A stretch of DNA of 64,000 nucleotides from Spirochaetota bacterium (lineage in GTDB: Bacteria > Spirochaetota > UBA4802 > UB4802). Positions 16,877 through 26,880 of the stretch are shown piece after piece. The stretch's first letter is position 1, and each line of letters opens with the position of its first letter. A program made the position numbers and the translations under genes. Location of the stretch: the NCBI GenBank assembly GCA_040756435.1, contig JBFLZD010000002.1:62001-126000 (forward strand), written 5' to 3'. Below the pieces are notes generated by a model, which ran no database searches, was not told where the DNA came from, and was given only the letters and a program-made list of their open reading frames with translations.

Positions 16877-19360
16877 TTATCCCCGTGAGGAATCCTCTAA
16901 TTTCTTTTTTATTTCTATTATCTGATATGATTCAAAATTGTCGCCTTCTTTGATATCATTGAAATTCTCTAACGTAAAACCACATTCCTGACCTGCTTCA
17001 ACCTCACCTGCATCGTTTTTAAAACGTTTCAATGAATTAAGCTTGCCATCATAAACCACAACACCATCACGAATTAGCCTGATGTTATCGCTTCGCTTCA
17101 ATCGTCCTGTTAACACAATAGCTCCTGCCACAGTTCCAACCTTGCTGATTTTGAAAACCTGTTTAACTTCACCTGTTGATGTAATCTCCTCCTTCATTTC
17201 AGGAGATAGCATCCCTTCCATGGCTGCCCTGACGTCATTAATGGCATCATAGATGATATTATAATACTTAATTGACACACTTTCTTTTTCGGCAATCTCG
17301 GCAACCTTTGCCGATGGCCTTACCTGATATCCTATAATGATAGCATTGGAAGCCGAAGCCAGCATAACGTCCGATTCATTAATCCCACCTGTTGCAGCAT
17401 GAATTACTTTAACACGAATATCGTTTGTAGAAAGCTTCTGCAACGAATCGCGTAATGCTTGAACCGAACCATCAACATCTGCTTTAATTACAATCTTAAG
17501 TTCTTTGATTTCGCCTTCCTTAATCATGGTATTCAGGTCTTCCAGCGTTACCTTCTTTATCTTCTGTGCACTTTCAAGCCGCACCAGTTCCTGGCGCTTC
17601 TGGGCAATTTGGCGTGCATATTTTTCTGATTCAACTACCTGGAACGGATCACCTGCTGACGGCACTCCACTTATACCAAGAACTTCAACCGGCATTGAAG
17701 GAGTGGCTTCCTGTACCTGTTCACCGGTATCAGTAAACATTGCACGTACCCTACCTGAATATAAGCCCACCACAAACGGATCACCAACATGCAATGTGCC
17801 ATTCTGAATCAGCACTGTTGCAATGGGCCCCCGGCCAGGGTCCAATTTTGATTCAATAACAACACCCTTTGCACGCAGCTTAGGATTGGCTTTAAGCTCA
17901 AGCATTTCTGCCTGAATTAATATTAATTCCAAAAGTTCGCGAATGTTTATTTTTTGTTTTGCACTTATTTCAGCAAAAAGTGTTGTCCCTCCCCACTCTT
18001 CTGGTATAAGTTCATATGCGGTTAACTCCTGTTTTACCCTGTTTGGGTTAGCTTCAGGAAGGTCTATTTTATTTATTGCTACAATAATAGGAACATTTGC
18101 AGCTTTAGCATGATTTATTGCTTCTATGGTCTGCGGCATAACACCATCATCTGCTGCTACCACCAGCACAACAATGTCGGTTACACTTGCGCCACGTGCA
18201 CGCATTGTGGTAAATGCTTCATGACCAGGAGTATCAAGAAATGTTACATATTTATCTTCAACCTTTACCCTATATGCACCAATATGCTGTGTAATACCTC
18301 CATGTTCCGTTGCTACAACATTGGTTTCACGTATTGCATCAAGCAATTTTGTTTTACCATGATCTACATGTCCCATAACAGTTACTATTGGTGGTCGTGG
18401 CACATAATCCTGTGGCCTGTCCTCTTCATCAACTTTGATAACTGTTTCTTCATATAATGAGACCACTTTTACTTCAGTACCATATTCACTTGCCAGTATT
18501 GAAGCAGTATCAGCATCAATGACCTGATTGATTGTGGCCATAACACCCATTGACATAAGCTTGGCAATTACTTCACTGGCTTTTATATTCATCTTTTTGG
18601 CAAGATCTCCAACGGTAATTGTCTCGGTAATCTCTATTTCTTTTGGAGCAACAGCTTCCCGGGGCTGTGATTCCTTTTTTCGCTTCAAGAGTAATAATTT
18701 TTCTTCCAGTTCTTCCTTTTCTTTTTTTAAGAAGCGTTTATCTTTTTCCTTATCTTTTTCCTTGGCTTTTCCCTTGTCTTTCTGCCGTTTCTGCAAATCC
18801 ACAACTTCTTTATCAATAACCGGAACATCTCTTTTTTCAACTACTGTTGGAGCATGCTGCCTTTCAGATCTCTGTTCCTTTTCTTCAGTCTTTGGCCTTT
18901 GCCTTTCATCTTTCCTGAAATCCTTTCTGGGGAACCTGTCCTTAGGCTTCCCATGTCTTTCTTTTTTATCAAATCGTTCTTTTTTTTCCTGCTTTTCTTT
19001 TTCCCCTGCTCCCGTTTCTGCGCGCTGTTTTGGAGCAGTCTCTTTTAAATCCTCTTTATGTTCAACAACTTCTTCAATTGCTTCGTCTTCTTTTGCTTCA
19101 GCTTCTTTTTTTAACTCTTTAGCTACGTGAACTTTTCTTTTCAGTTTTATTTTCTTCTTTAATTCTGCCTGCTGAATAAGTTTCTTTGCTTCCTGGGCTC
19201 TCTGTTCTTTTATTATCTGAATCTTCTTTTCTATAAGAAACACATCGTCATTTGCCAGTTCAGATTGTTCATCTGTACAGGGGATGCCAAGATCCTTACA
19301 GATTTTTATAACATCATCTGTTGAAACATGATTTTTTGTTGCTACATCGATAGCTTTCAT
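16877..19360 (-). CDS. infB: Translation initiation factor IF-2
   Basis: 827 aa. A GTPase that delivers initiator tRNA to the 30S subunit. Residues 1-50 form an IF2-N-like domain. Residues 60-235 are a very charged Lys/Glu/Arg linker. A second IF2-N domain is near 245-300. The G domain starts near 325 with GHVDHGKT at 330-337, then [16 protein letters not shown] and NKIDLP. Domains II-IV follow. The ATG at 19360 is chosen over the TTG at 19366 because AGGGA sits 7 nt before it. The 124-bp gap to nusA lacks the ylxR and ylxQ genes that many bacteria have there. Confidence 0.96.
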   Translation of the reverse strand: MKAIDVATKNHVSTDDVIKICKDLGIPCTDEQSELANDDVFLIEKKIQIIKEQRAQEAKKLIQQAELKKKIKLKRKVHVAKELKKEAEAKEDEAIEEVVEHKEDLKETAPKQRAETGAGEKEKQEKKERFDKKERHGKPKDRFPRKDFRKDERQRPKTEEKEQRSERQHAPTVVEKRDVPVIDKEVVDLQKRQKDKGKAKEKDKEKDKRFLKKEKEELEEKLLLLKRKKESQPREAVAPKEIEITETITVGDLAKKMNIKASEVIAKLMSMGVMATINQVIDADTASILASEYGTEVKVVSLYEETVIKVDEEDRPQDYVPRPPIVTVMGHVDHGKTKLLDAIRETNVVATEHGGITQHIGAYRVKVEDKYVTFLDTPGHEAFTTMRARGASVTDIVVLVVAADDGVMPQTIEAINHAKAANVPIIVAINKIDLPEANPNRVKQELTAYELIPEEWGGTTLFAEISAKQKINIRELLELILIQAEMLELKANPKLRAKGVVIESKLDPGRGPIATVLIQNGTLHVGDPFVVGLYSGRVRAMFTDTGEQVQEATPSMPVEVLGISGVPSAGDPFQVVESEKYARQIAQKRQELVRLESAQKIKKVTLEDLNTMIKEGEIKELKIVIKADVDGSVQALRDSLQKLSTNDIRVKVIHAATGGINESDVMLASASNAIIIGYQVRPSAKVAEIAEKESVSIKYYNIIYDAINDVRAAMEGMLSPEMKEEITSTGEVKQVFKISKVGTVAGAIVLTGRLKRSDNIRLIRDGVVVYDGKLNSLKRFKNDAGEVEAGQECGFTLENFNDIKEGDNFESYQIIEIKKKLEDSSRG

Positions 19361-19484
19361 TAACAAATCCCTATTTGATTAAATTATTAGCCTGTACGTA
19401 TGCCATAAACAGAACAGAGCTACCCACAAACCCTGCCCATATGAATAATAGACTGTCCCTCCCGTTTAAATGACACCATGTATA

Positions 19485-20810
19485 CTATTCTTGCTTATCT
19501 TCCTGTTCATCTTCGTAATCTTCTTCTTCAAAGTCAACATATTCTTGTATTATATTTATTATCTTTTGAGCTGTCTTTTCACCAATGCCATCAATGTTCA
19601 TCAGATCTTCTACAGATTTTTCAACCAGATCCTCAACAGAGAAAATTCCACCTGCCTCAAGCAAAGCAATGGTTCGGGCATCAAGACCTGGCAATTCTTC
19701 CAGCGGTGTTTCACCTTCTGATGTTGTTGCAAATAGCTGCTCAACCAATGCACGTGATTCACTAGAACTTAAGAATTCACGATACTGATCCTCGGTTTTA
19801 ATATCAATATTGAACCCACATAATTTGGCTGCCAGCCGTGCATTATGACCGTTTTTACCAATAGCAAGCCTGTACTGATCATTGTCCACAACAGCTATCA
19901 CCCCGCCATCCCTGGTTTCAATAATTTCTTTAACTTTTGCGGGAGTCAATGCATTTGAAGCCATTACCTTTTTATTTGGTGAATATTCTATAACATCGAT
20001 CTTTTCCCCTTCAAGCTCACGGACGATTGATTGAATCCGCACACCTTTCATTCCAACACATGCACCCACGCTATCAATGTCATCCCTGTCACTGGTTACA
20101 GCAACCTTGGTACGCATTCCCGGCTCCCGTACAATATTTACAATTTTTACTATTCCATCATATATTTCGGGGATTTCCATTTCAAAAAGTTTTTCAACAA
20201 ATTTTGGGTGTGCACGCGATAGTACCACACTGGGACCCTTGCTATTTTTTTGTACACTCAGTACTATGGCTTTAACTCTATCGCCAATTTTATAATGTTC
20301 AAGCGGCGACTGCTCACGTGCAGGTATGATACCTTCAGTTTTTCCAAGATCAATATACAGTGCTTCTTTTGTTTTACGCTGGACATAACCATTTATTAAT
20401 TCATTTACTTTATCTTTATACTCATCATAAACAATGTTTTTCTCTGCCTCTTTAATCTTTTGCAAAATAACCTGTTTTGCTGTTTGTGCAGCTATGCGTC
20501 CAAATGTTTCAAGCGGATTTTCTTCTACTATGACCTCATCGCCAAACTTTACATCTGGTTTAATCTTTTGGGCTTCTTCCAGCGATATTTCTTCAGCATG
20601 ATTTTTAGGCACCCGTACCACCATTTTTCGTGAAATAATCTTTACGGTATTTTTTTCCCTGTCAAAGGTAATATCTACAGGTTTGGTGATGCCATATTGT
20701 TTTTTATATGCAGACAGCATCGCTGACTGAACTATCTCCTCAATCATTTCACGGGTTATTCCTTTTTCAGTAGCAATCTGATGCAGTGCTTCAAAAAAGT
20801 TTCCACTCAT
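19485..20810 (-). CDS. nusA: Transcription termination/antitermination factor NusA
   Basis: 441 aa. Binds RNA polymerase and nascent RNA to modulate pausing and termination. N-terminal domain 1-125, S1 domain about 130-200 (VNELINGYVQRKTKEALYID), KH1/KH2 about 225-345 (VGACVGMKGVRIQSIVRELEGEKIDV, then AIGKNGHNARLAAKLCG). A short C-terminal helix-hairpin-helix unit follows (AGGIFSVEDLVEKSVEDL, IDGIGEKTAQKII) with an acidic tail. The ATG at 20810 is favoured over the GTG at 20819 because AAGGTG lies 6 nt before it. rimP is immediately upstream. Confidence 0.95.
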   Translation of the reverse strand: MSGNFFEALHQIATEKGITREMIEEIVQSAMLSAYKKQYGITKPVDITFDREKNTVKIISRKMVVRVPKNHAEEISLEEAQKIKPDVKFGDEVIVEENPLETFGRIAAQTAKQVILQKIKEAEKNIVYDEYKDKVNELINGYVQRKTKEALYIDLGKTEGIIPAREQSPLEHYKIGDRVKAIVLSVQKNSKGPSVVLSRAHPKFVEKLFEMEIPEIYDGIVKIVNIVREPGMRTKVAVTSDRDDIDSVGACVGMKGVRIQSIVRELEGEKIDVIEYSPNKKVMASNALTPAKVKEIIETRDGGVIAVVDNDQYRLAIGKNGHNARLAAKLCGFNIDIKTEDQYREFLSSSESRALVEQLFATTSEGETPLEELPGLDARTIALLEAGGIFSVEDLVEKSVEDLMNIDGIGEKTAQKIINIIQEYVDFEEEDYEDEQEDKQE

Positions 20811-20822
20811 ACTGTTCACCTT

Positions 20823-21275
20823 TTAATAATCTAAATTTGCTTTTATAATTTGGGCATAAGAAAAGGTCAATACCTTATTGGTTTCACCAATAGTTACTAT
20901 CTCCCCATCTATCCTTGTGAGCGTGCCTTTGAATGTTTTCCTGGTATCCCCCTCCTGGTAAATACCCTTAACAGGTGCTCCTGTAAATCGTTGAAAATCT
21001 TCAATAGTTCTGAGTTCTCGCTTTATTCCCGGTGAAGATATTTCAATAATATAGTCATCAAGCACCTGCCTTTCATCTATACGATGGGATAACTCCTTGC
21101 TAAATTTTTCACAATCAAGATGCGATATGCCATTAATGTGGTCAATCTTAACAGTAATGCGCGGTGTTTTCCCGTGCAAAACAAGAACACTGTCATATAT
21201 AGTGTAGCCAAGGTCGTGAGCCACACTGTTAATTATTAATTCAAGGTTTTCATTGAGTTTCATTATACTGCTCAT
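20823..21275 (-). CDS. rimP: Ribosome maturation factor RimP
   Basis: 150 aa. Required for 30S assembly. The family signature YIIEISSPGIKRELRTIEDFQRFTGAPVKG is clear (broken across residues about 78-107), preceded by LDCEKFSKELSHRID. It is the first gene of the rimP-nusA-infB-rbfA-truB-rpsO-pnp series on the minus strand. The start is uncertain: the ATG at 21275 or the one at 21263 (MKLNENLEL) are both possible, and neither has a strong Shine-Dalgarno sequence. Repeat B3 begins 16 bp upstream and so lies in the promoter or leader region. Confidence 0.93.
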   Translation of the reverse strand: MSSIMKLNENLELIINSVAHDLGYTIYDSVLVLHGKTPRITVKIDHINGISHLDCEKFSKELSHRIDERQVLDDYIIEISSPGIKRELRTIEDFQRFTGAPVKGIYQEGDTRKTFKGTLTRIDGEIVTIGETNKVLTFSYAQIIKANLDY

Positions 21276-21290
21276 GTTTATAGATATATA

Positions 21291-21420
21291 AGGGAACTTC
21301 TAAAAACAGTTTTTTGGGATGTTCCCTTGAGGGCACAATATAAAACAATATAAATAGGATAAAACCGCTTTCTTTTTATTACATCTGTAATGATGAAAGC
21401 AGTTTTTAGATGTGCCCATA
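21291..21420 (+). repeat. Repeat family B, copy B3 (best-preserved hairpins)
   Basis: 130 bp. First hairpin at 21292-21326: GGGAAC pairs with GTTCCC, continued inward by A-run/T-run pairing. Second, larger hairpin at 21331-21417: GGGCAC pairs with GTGCCC. Inside it AAAACCGCTTTC pairs with GAAAGCAGTTTT (11 of 12), and at the tip ATTAC pairs with GTAAT. The element lies between rimP (minus) and the HEAT-repeat gene (plus). Confidence 0.8.
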
Positions 21421-21430
21421 AAATTGACTA

Positions 21431-21455
21431 AAAAAAAGAGTGGCTTTTGCCACCC
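21431..21455 (-). terminator. Intrinsic terminator pointing leftward, no gene in front of it
   Basis: Read on the minus strand, GGGTGGC, loop AAAA, GCCACTC and then seven T residues form a compact hairpin with a U-tract. No minus-strand gene precedes it closely; the next one upstream starts beyond 24.8 kb. It may insulate the rimP operon, or end a short RNA made from about 21.46-21.64 kb. Confidence 0.55.
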
Positions 21456-21644
21456 GCTTTACACACAATCTTTAACAATAAAGCAGAAAACCAACTACCT
21501 CAATTAATCAATATAGTATCATGTGCTTACAATTTCAAGCTTTTTTTTAACTTTACATTCTCTGCAGGAAAAATTCTGATTTACATACTACGCCATACTT
21601 GTATATATTTTACCTACAATAAATCACTGTATATAAGGTACTTT

Positions 21645-24600
21645 ATGGAACGTGATATTTTGCAATCAATTAAACTGGAAATTACTAAAAATCTTAAATT
21701 TACACCGTACCTACGTATATGCCTTCACCCATTTATTGCACAATCAAAAAGTGATATTGCACATACTATACTTTGCGCAGAATTATCTGCAGAGCCAGCG
21801 ATTCGCTTCAGTGCAATACGTACAATAACAAGCTATCTACTGCCAGGATTCACTGACCTTTTCCATGCTTTATTCCAGCACTCAATAACCGATGATGAAA
21901 AGATCCAGATTTGCATTTATCTGGCAACATATGGAAATAGCCAGACGGTAGAGCTTTTTAATAATTATATTTTGGATAATTTCAATAAAGAATCAAACTA
22001 TACCATAGTAATTCAGTGCCTGGAAACATTAAGAATATTACGGCATCCTGACAACTCTCTCCTTACCACATTAAAAAGCATTATTAATGATACTGGAACC
22101 CATGAGGTGATCCGGTATTATGCAATACGAACATTATCAATTTTCAATGATATTCATGTTCTGAGTTCATTGATCAATCAGAATGAATATACACTTTTAG
22201 GAATTTTTGATGCAATTGCATTTATGAGTGACTATTGTATTACCCAAAAAAAAGAAGCACCAGATTCATCAAATGAAGAAAATCTTATTATTGAACTCAG
22301 GGTCTTTTTATCCAAGATGCTGCCACAATTTGATGAATTTTCAACAAAGGTAAAGATTTCATGTTTGAACGCTCTTATTACATCTAAACATAGAGAAACC
22401 AATGATTATGTTCTAAAAATACTGAGTGGCCAAAATGAAAATGAAAAAGAAGAACTCCTTCTTTTACTCCAGCATAATATCATGTTCTTACGGGATCCTG
22501 AACCGTTAATCAGGGCACTTATTTCATATGGCACTGTATCGTCTCATCATAATACAATAATTGTTGATACCATAATAAACTATTTTGAATCATTTCAAAA
22601 CGACAGAAGCAGTACTTTATTAAAAGATAAACTTTTCAATTATTTTACTGTCACCCTGGATTCTTTCTTTGAACTTTATAGGAAAAATTACATGATATCA
22701 GATGTAGAAGAAAAAAACTACCCCGAAATCTTCAGGGAGGTAAGGAATTTTATACTATTAAAATTTTCTCCACAAATTTTAAACAGAATTATTCATTATC
22801 TCAGACATGAAAAAAATGATGATATACAAAAAATCATCACTCTTTTAAGCACGTATCTTCCTTTCATCGACAGCTCTATCCGTAATCCATTTACATCATT
22901 AGTTGAAATGCTCTATGATAGAGATCCCAAAAGCAGAGAAATTACTGCCTCGCGATTAGAAACGATTGACTTTGAAAAACGATTTTTACAGGAGCGAATT
23001 GTTAGATTATGTACTATAATAGCCAGATTAAATATTCAATCGGCTGCAACCCTCCTTGTAAAAATCTACAATTATCTAAAAAAGTATCGTGATGAAAAAC
23101 TATTTGATGCATGCATACAAACATTATCCACCATGAAGTACCCCTATATGCTTGGGGAATTGGAATTAATGTTATTATCAGGCGACCGTAATGACCAGCT
23201 TTTTTCACTCAAATACCTTGGACGCTATACAGACCAGCAGGCAGCTTCTATTCTTTTTGAACTTTTGAAGAATACAACAAATCTAGACCCTGAAGTAATG
23301 GTTACAGCCTTACATCTCCTGTTACAGGATGAAACTACACAATACAAAAATTCATCTGAAATCCTTAAAAATATTGTACTGACATACAATGATATAGCCA
23401 TTAAGCAATCCGCAATACTTACTATTGGTCACTGCGGCGATGAAAAAGAGATGGAATGGCTTATAACACTTTTTAGTGAAACAAATGAAATTTCTTTAAA
23501 GGAAACAATACTACAATCAATTAGCAGCATAATACCCCGCTTAAGGGATTTCAATAAAAGGGCATTGTCACAGTTTCTCCTGGATTGTTTGAAAGAATCA
23601 GGGATTCGCATTCGCATATATGCAATCGCAATATTATTACAACTCAACAATAAGGATGTTGCAAAATATATTAAAGAAATGCTCATTATAAAAAACAGGG
23701 ACATCCAGACAGAAATGCTGTATATATTTCATAATTACAATACACCTGAATTTTCATATTTTCTACTATCATTATTAAAAGAAGAATATGCAATTGCTCA
23801 TGAAACAATATCAATATTACAGAATCTACCCGCTGAAATTTCTGAAGACATCGTCAATTTTATTGGTAATATGTACAGAAAGAATGGGATTGATATTTCT
23901 CAGGCACAAACTTCATTAACAATCAAACCAGGCAAAATTGATACTTTAAGTGATTTCTTTATTATTACAATAAAAACATATGAAGATACAAATCAAGTTT
24001 TGCTTGAAAAGCTTGTGACCAAACTCAATACTATACAATCCCTTATCCTGGATCACTGCAAAAGAAACAACCTTACTATCCATGCACTATTACCGGGATT
24101 AATTACAGTATATTCTAATAATCCTTTGAATGTTGCTGATGCTCTTATAGCCATTGTACAAAGTATACAGAAGTATAATGACACTTCAAACACACCATTT
24201 AAAGCAATTATTCAATCCTACAATGCCAGGGTAATGCAATCAGGGCAGGATATTATTATAGTATCTGATGCACGATACACCCATGACATTCTGTATAACT
24301 ACGCCATCATAGATGAAAATCTTTATTCTGCAATACGTGAAGAATTTACCTGTAATCCCCTGCCGCATATATTTGCCACTCATTCACATATTCCACTGTT
24401 TTATTTATCCAATAAAAAGAATTCGCTTGTTGAAGCCCATAAGGCTCTTGACCAGATTATCCTGAACGAAAAGACAAAAAAAGAAAAGGAACATGAGTTG
24501 CTTGAAGAAATAAAAAAAAGAAAACTTCACATACAATCTCAGGGCTCTGCAGATTATCTTGCTACCCTTGAAAGAGTAAACGGCATTTTGCGGAGCGAAA

Positions 24601-24728
24601 TCAATGAAATTAATAAATATATACAAAAAAGAAGCACTGATAGAGAGCTCAACACACAGGTTTCCAAAATGCTTGAAAATTTACAAAGAAAAATATTTCT
24701 GGAAATATCTAATTTCACTATGAAGTAA
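21645..24728 (+). CDS. Large HEAT-repeat protein with possible cyclase-like C-terminal domain
   Basis: 1027 aa from the ATG at 21645, which has AAGGT 6 nt upstream. The frame is open back to 21447 but that part does not look coding. Residues about 10-760 are tandem helical pairs of HEAT type (for example AVRYYAIRTLS-like units, SILFELLKNTTNLDPEVMVTALHLLL, IRIYAIAILLQLNNKDVAKYI). There is no signal peptide. Residues about 780-920 are different: LPGLITVYSNNPLNVADALIAIV and later DARYTHDILYNYAIIDENLYSAI loosely echo class III nucleotide cyclase or GGDEF-like folds without their catalytic residues. Residues about 930-1027 are a coiled coil. Probably a cytoplasmic scaffold. The partner is unknown. 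Confidence 0.7.
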   Translation: MERDILQSIKLEITKNLKFTPYLRICLHPFIAQSKSDIAHTILCAELSAEPAIRFSAIRTITSYLLPGFTDLFHALFQHSITDDEKIQICIYLATYGNSQTVELFNNYILDNFNKESNYTIVIQCLETLRILRHPDNSLLTTLKSIINDTGTHEVIRYYAIRTLSIFNDIHVLSSLINQNEYTLLGIFDAIAFMSDYCITQKKEAPDSSNEENLIIELRVFLSKMLPQFDEFSTKVKISCLNALITSKHRETNDYVLKILSGQNENEKEELLLLLQHNIMFLRDPEPLIRALISYGTVSSHHNTIIVDTIINYFESFQNDRSSTLLKDKLFNYFTVTLDSFFELYRKNYMISDVEEKNYPEIFREVRNFILLKFSPQILNRIIHYLRHEKNDDIQKIITLLSTYLPFIDSSIRNPFTSLVEMLYDRDPKSREITASRLETIDFEKRFLQERIVRLCTIIARLNIQSAATLLVKIYNYLKKYRDEKLFDACIQTLSTMKYPYMLGELELMLLSGDRNDQLFSLKYLGRYTDQQAASILFELLKNTTNLDPEVMVTALHLLLQDETTQYKNSSEILKNIVLTYNDIAIKQSAILTIGHCGDEKEMEWLITLFSETNEISLKETILQSISSIIPRLRDFNKRALSQFLLDCLKESGIRIRIYAIAILLQLNNKDVAKYIKEMLIIKNRDIQTEMLYIFHNYNTPEFSYFLLSLLKEEYAIAHETISILQNLPAEISEDIVNFIGNMYRKNGIDISQAQTSLTIKPGKIDTLSDFFIITIKTYEDTNQVLLEKLVTKLNTIQSLILDHCKRNNLTIHALLPGLITVYSNNPLNVADALIAIVQSIQKYNDTSNTPFKAIIQSYNARVMQSGQDIIIVSDARYTHDILYNYAIIDENLYSAIREEFTCNPLPHIFATHSHIPLFYLSNKKNSLVEAHKALDQIILNEKTKKEKEHELLEEIKKRKLHIQSQGSADYLATLERVNGILRSEINEINKYIQKRSTDRELNTQVSKMLENLQRKIFLEISNFTMK

Positions 24729-24748
24729 TATCAATCCAAACCCTTTAA

Positions 24749-24781
24749 GTCATTGCAAGCAAAGCTACGCAATCCCAATCC
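24749..24781 (+). repeat. Short fragment of repeat family A (A4)
   Basis: GTCATTGCAAGCAAAGCTACG followed by CAATCCC matches the internal CATTGCAAG...GAAGCAATC module of family A. It lies in the 127-bp gap between the convergent HEAT and TPR genes. No terminal inverted repeats remain. Confidence 0.4.
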
Positions 24782-24855
24782 AATTTTACTATGAATAAAA
24801 TCAATCCCAACAGTATAATAATAACTACAAGCTAAAAATAGCAACAGATACTATA

Positions 24856-25707
24856 CTATTCTACATGTTCCAATTCGGCAAACTGACGCGAAAGATTCAT
24901 TTTATGTTCTATCAGCGTATATGAATGGGTAAGAAAAAAAACATCATTTTTAAACTTCAATAATTTTTCATACTGCTCATATGCAGTTTTATAATCTTTC
25001 AATTTAAAGGAGCTTTCGGCAAAATAGTAATGATACGCCTTGTCATAATCCGCTTTTGTCACATCTATTGATTTTAGCCATATAAGTGCTTTATAATATT
25101 CACCTTTTTTAAAATGAATCTTTGCATACCCTATTACTGCATCAGGATACTGTGGATTAATTTTTAAAGCGGCATCAAAAAATGTTACAGCCAATTCTAA
25201 CTGATTTCGTTCAACATAAATATTCCCTATTTTAATTATTGCTTGAAGCTCTTTGCGGTTAATCTGCAGAGCTTTTCTGAACAAGATAAGCGCATCACCT
25301 TCTCTACCAGTTAATGCATACAGCTCACCCATTACAATATATATCTTTGGATTTTCAGGCACAATATGCATTGCCTTTTCCAGGTATATACGGGCAGCAT
25401 CATATTCTCTTTTCCGCATACACGCAACACCACAATTATATAAAAAAGGATAAAAAAGGGGAGCATGTTTCAAACCCTCCTTAAATATATCTATGGCCCC
25501 TTCCAGATCATTTGCTACAAGCTTATCAGCACCTTTATTATTATGCAGGGCTGCTTCAGTATTGCCTGTGCAAAAAAGTACTCCATCCTTTTCATAAATA
25601 GTATATATTGGATTTTGTGCGATAGTTCCCGTCAATTCATCTGAAGCAAAACAAAAGCTACAGGATAGTAATACCAACATTGCAGTCTTCAATGGTAAAG
25701 AAAACAT
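24856..25707 (-). CDS. Exported TPR protein
   Basis: 283 aa from the ATG at 25707, where a signal peptide begins (MFSLPLKTAMLVLLSCSFCFA-SDE). GGAG and AAAGG lie just upstream. The longer frame to 25797 runs deep into the upstream ABC gene and is not used. From about residue 65 there are at least five tetratricopeptide units, such as GADKLVANDLEGAIDIFKEG, KREYDAARIYLEKAM, YALTGREGDALILFRKAL and VERNQLELAVTFFDAAL. These should form a periplasmic protein-binding superhelix. It overlaps the OppF-like gene by 19 bp. Whether the two share a job is not clear. Confidence 0.85.
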   Translation of the reverse strand: MFSLPLKTAMLVLLSCSFCFASDELTGTIAQNPIYTIYEKDGVLFCTGNTEAALHNNKGADKLVANDLEGAIDIFKEGLKHAPLFYPFLYNCGVACMRKREYDAARIYLEKAMHIVPENPKIYIVMGELYALTGREGDALILFRKALQINRKELQAIIKIGNIYVERNQLELAVTFFDAALKINPQYPDAVIGYAKIHFKKGEYYKALIWLKSIDVTKADYDKAYHYYFAESSFKLKDYKTAYEQYEKLLKFKNDVFFLTHSYTLIEHKMNLSRQFAELEHVE

Positions 25708-26654
25708 GCTACCTTTGCTCCATTCACAGTCACTGTTGCAGGATATGCTTCCCTGCATACAGGCATTGCGTATTGGCACCGAGGATGGAAATGGCACCCT
25801 TTTGGGGGATTTTCAGGTGAAGGGATCTCTCCCTTAACAACAGAAAATGAATGTTTAGAAGGTTGTATATCGGGGATTGAAGCAATTAAACTACGGGTAT
25901 ATGGATGCATTGGTTTTTTATACAGGTTGTCTGAAATATTTTCTTCAACAATTTTACCTAAATACATAACCCCAACCCTGGTACTTATATGTTTTACCAC
26001 TGCTAAATTATGAGCAACAAAGAGATATGCCACTCCTAATGTTTGCTGCAAATCATTAAGCAAATTTAATATCTGCCCCTGTATTGATACATCAAGAGCT
26101 GATATAGGTTCATCTAGAACCACAAATGAAGGACTCAATGCCAGAGCCCGAGCAATACAAATACGCTGTCGTTGTCCTCCACTGAATTCATGAGGGTAGC
26201 GTGAAGCATGCCCTGCATCAAGGCCAACCATTTGCAAAAGATTATACGTTTTTTCTTTTACTTCCTCTTTTGATAAGTTTTCATGAATGCGCAGAGATTC
26301 AGATACAATCTTTTCTACAGTCATACGTGGATTAAGCGAACCATACGGATCCTGGAATACTATCTGCATATTTTTTCTAAATCTACGTAAATCATCTTTT
26401 GACAATGTATGCAATGGTGTATTTAAAATATCTATCTCCCCACTGTCAGGTTCAATGAGGCGAAGCAATGTACGTGCCAGCGTTGTTTTCCCACATCCAC
26501 TTTCACCCACAAGCCCATAGGTGGTTCCCTCAATGATAGATAAACTAACTCTATCAACTGCTTTAACAATAGATTTCTTCCCAAAAGCACCTTTCTTCAT
26601 GGTAAATGTCTTAACAATATCCCGTACCTGAACAACACAATTGCCGTTTTCCAT
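25689..26654 (-). CDS. Oligopeptide/dipeptide ABC transporter ATP-binding protein, OppF/DppF type
   Basis: 321 aa from the ATG at 26654 (MENGNCVVQVRDIVKTF), which matches usual family starts. A GTG at 26702 would add 16 residues. Walker A GESGCGKTTLA, ABC signature SGGQRQRICIARAL, Walker B FVVLDEPISALD and the H-loop VAHNLAVV are all intact. The C-terminal extension CHFHPRCQYAMPVC is the oligopeptide-transporter type. The partner ATPase, permeases and binding protein are not in the window, so it is an orphan here or works with a distant operon. Confidence 0.9.
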   Translation of the reverse strand: MENGNCVVQVRDIVKTFTMKKGAFGKKSIVKAVDRVSLSIIEGTTYGLVGESGCGKTTLARTLLRLIEPDSGEIDILNTPLHTLSKDDLRRFRKNMQIVFQDPYGSLNPRMTVEKIVSESLRIHENLSKEEVKEKTYNLLQMVGLDAGHASRYPHEFSGGQRQRICIARALALSPSFVVLDEPISALDVSIQGQILNLLNDLQQTLGVAYLFVAHNLAVVKHISTRVGVMYLGKIVEENISDNLYKKPMHPYTRSLIASIPDIQPSKHSFSVVKGEIPSPENPPKGCHFHPRCQYAMPVCREAYPATVTVNGAKVACFLYH

Positions 26655-26880
26655 TAGTAAATAATTATCTCCATCAAAAAATAAAAAATTCTGACCTTTC
26701 ACCTAACTTCATGTGATTTGATAAAACATTCAAAACATTCATTGTCAATATAAAAATATTTGAATTATTATCTATTTTGATTAATATTTATAGAGTATAC
26801 ATCTCATGAATCAAACTTAATAAGCAGGTATACAATATATAATTTTTTTTCTTATACCATAACAAAGGAGCAATAATGAT

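Noticed and set aside
18528-19130. 200-codon plus-strand frame opposite infB
   Set aside because: It is antisense to the Lys/Glu-rich linker of IF-2 and reads as a Ser/Phe-rich low-complexity sequence; the infB frame is certain.
21447-21644. 66-residue N-terminal extension of the HEAT-repeat protein
   Set aside because: The extension looks non-coding, starts within the terminator and lacks a ribosome site, whereas the ATG at 21645 has one.
25708-25797. 30-residue N-terminal extension of the TPR protein
   Set aside because: It lies inside the upstream ABC gene, and the signal peptide begins at the ATG at 25707.
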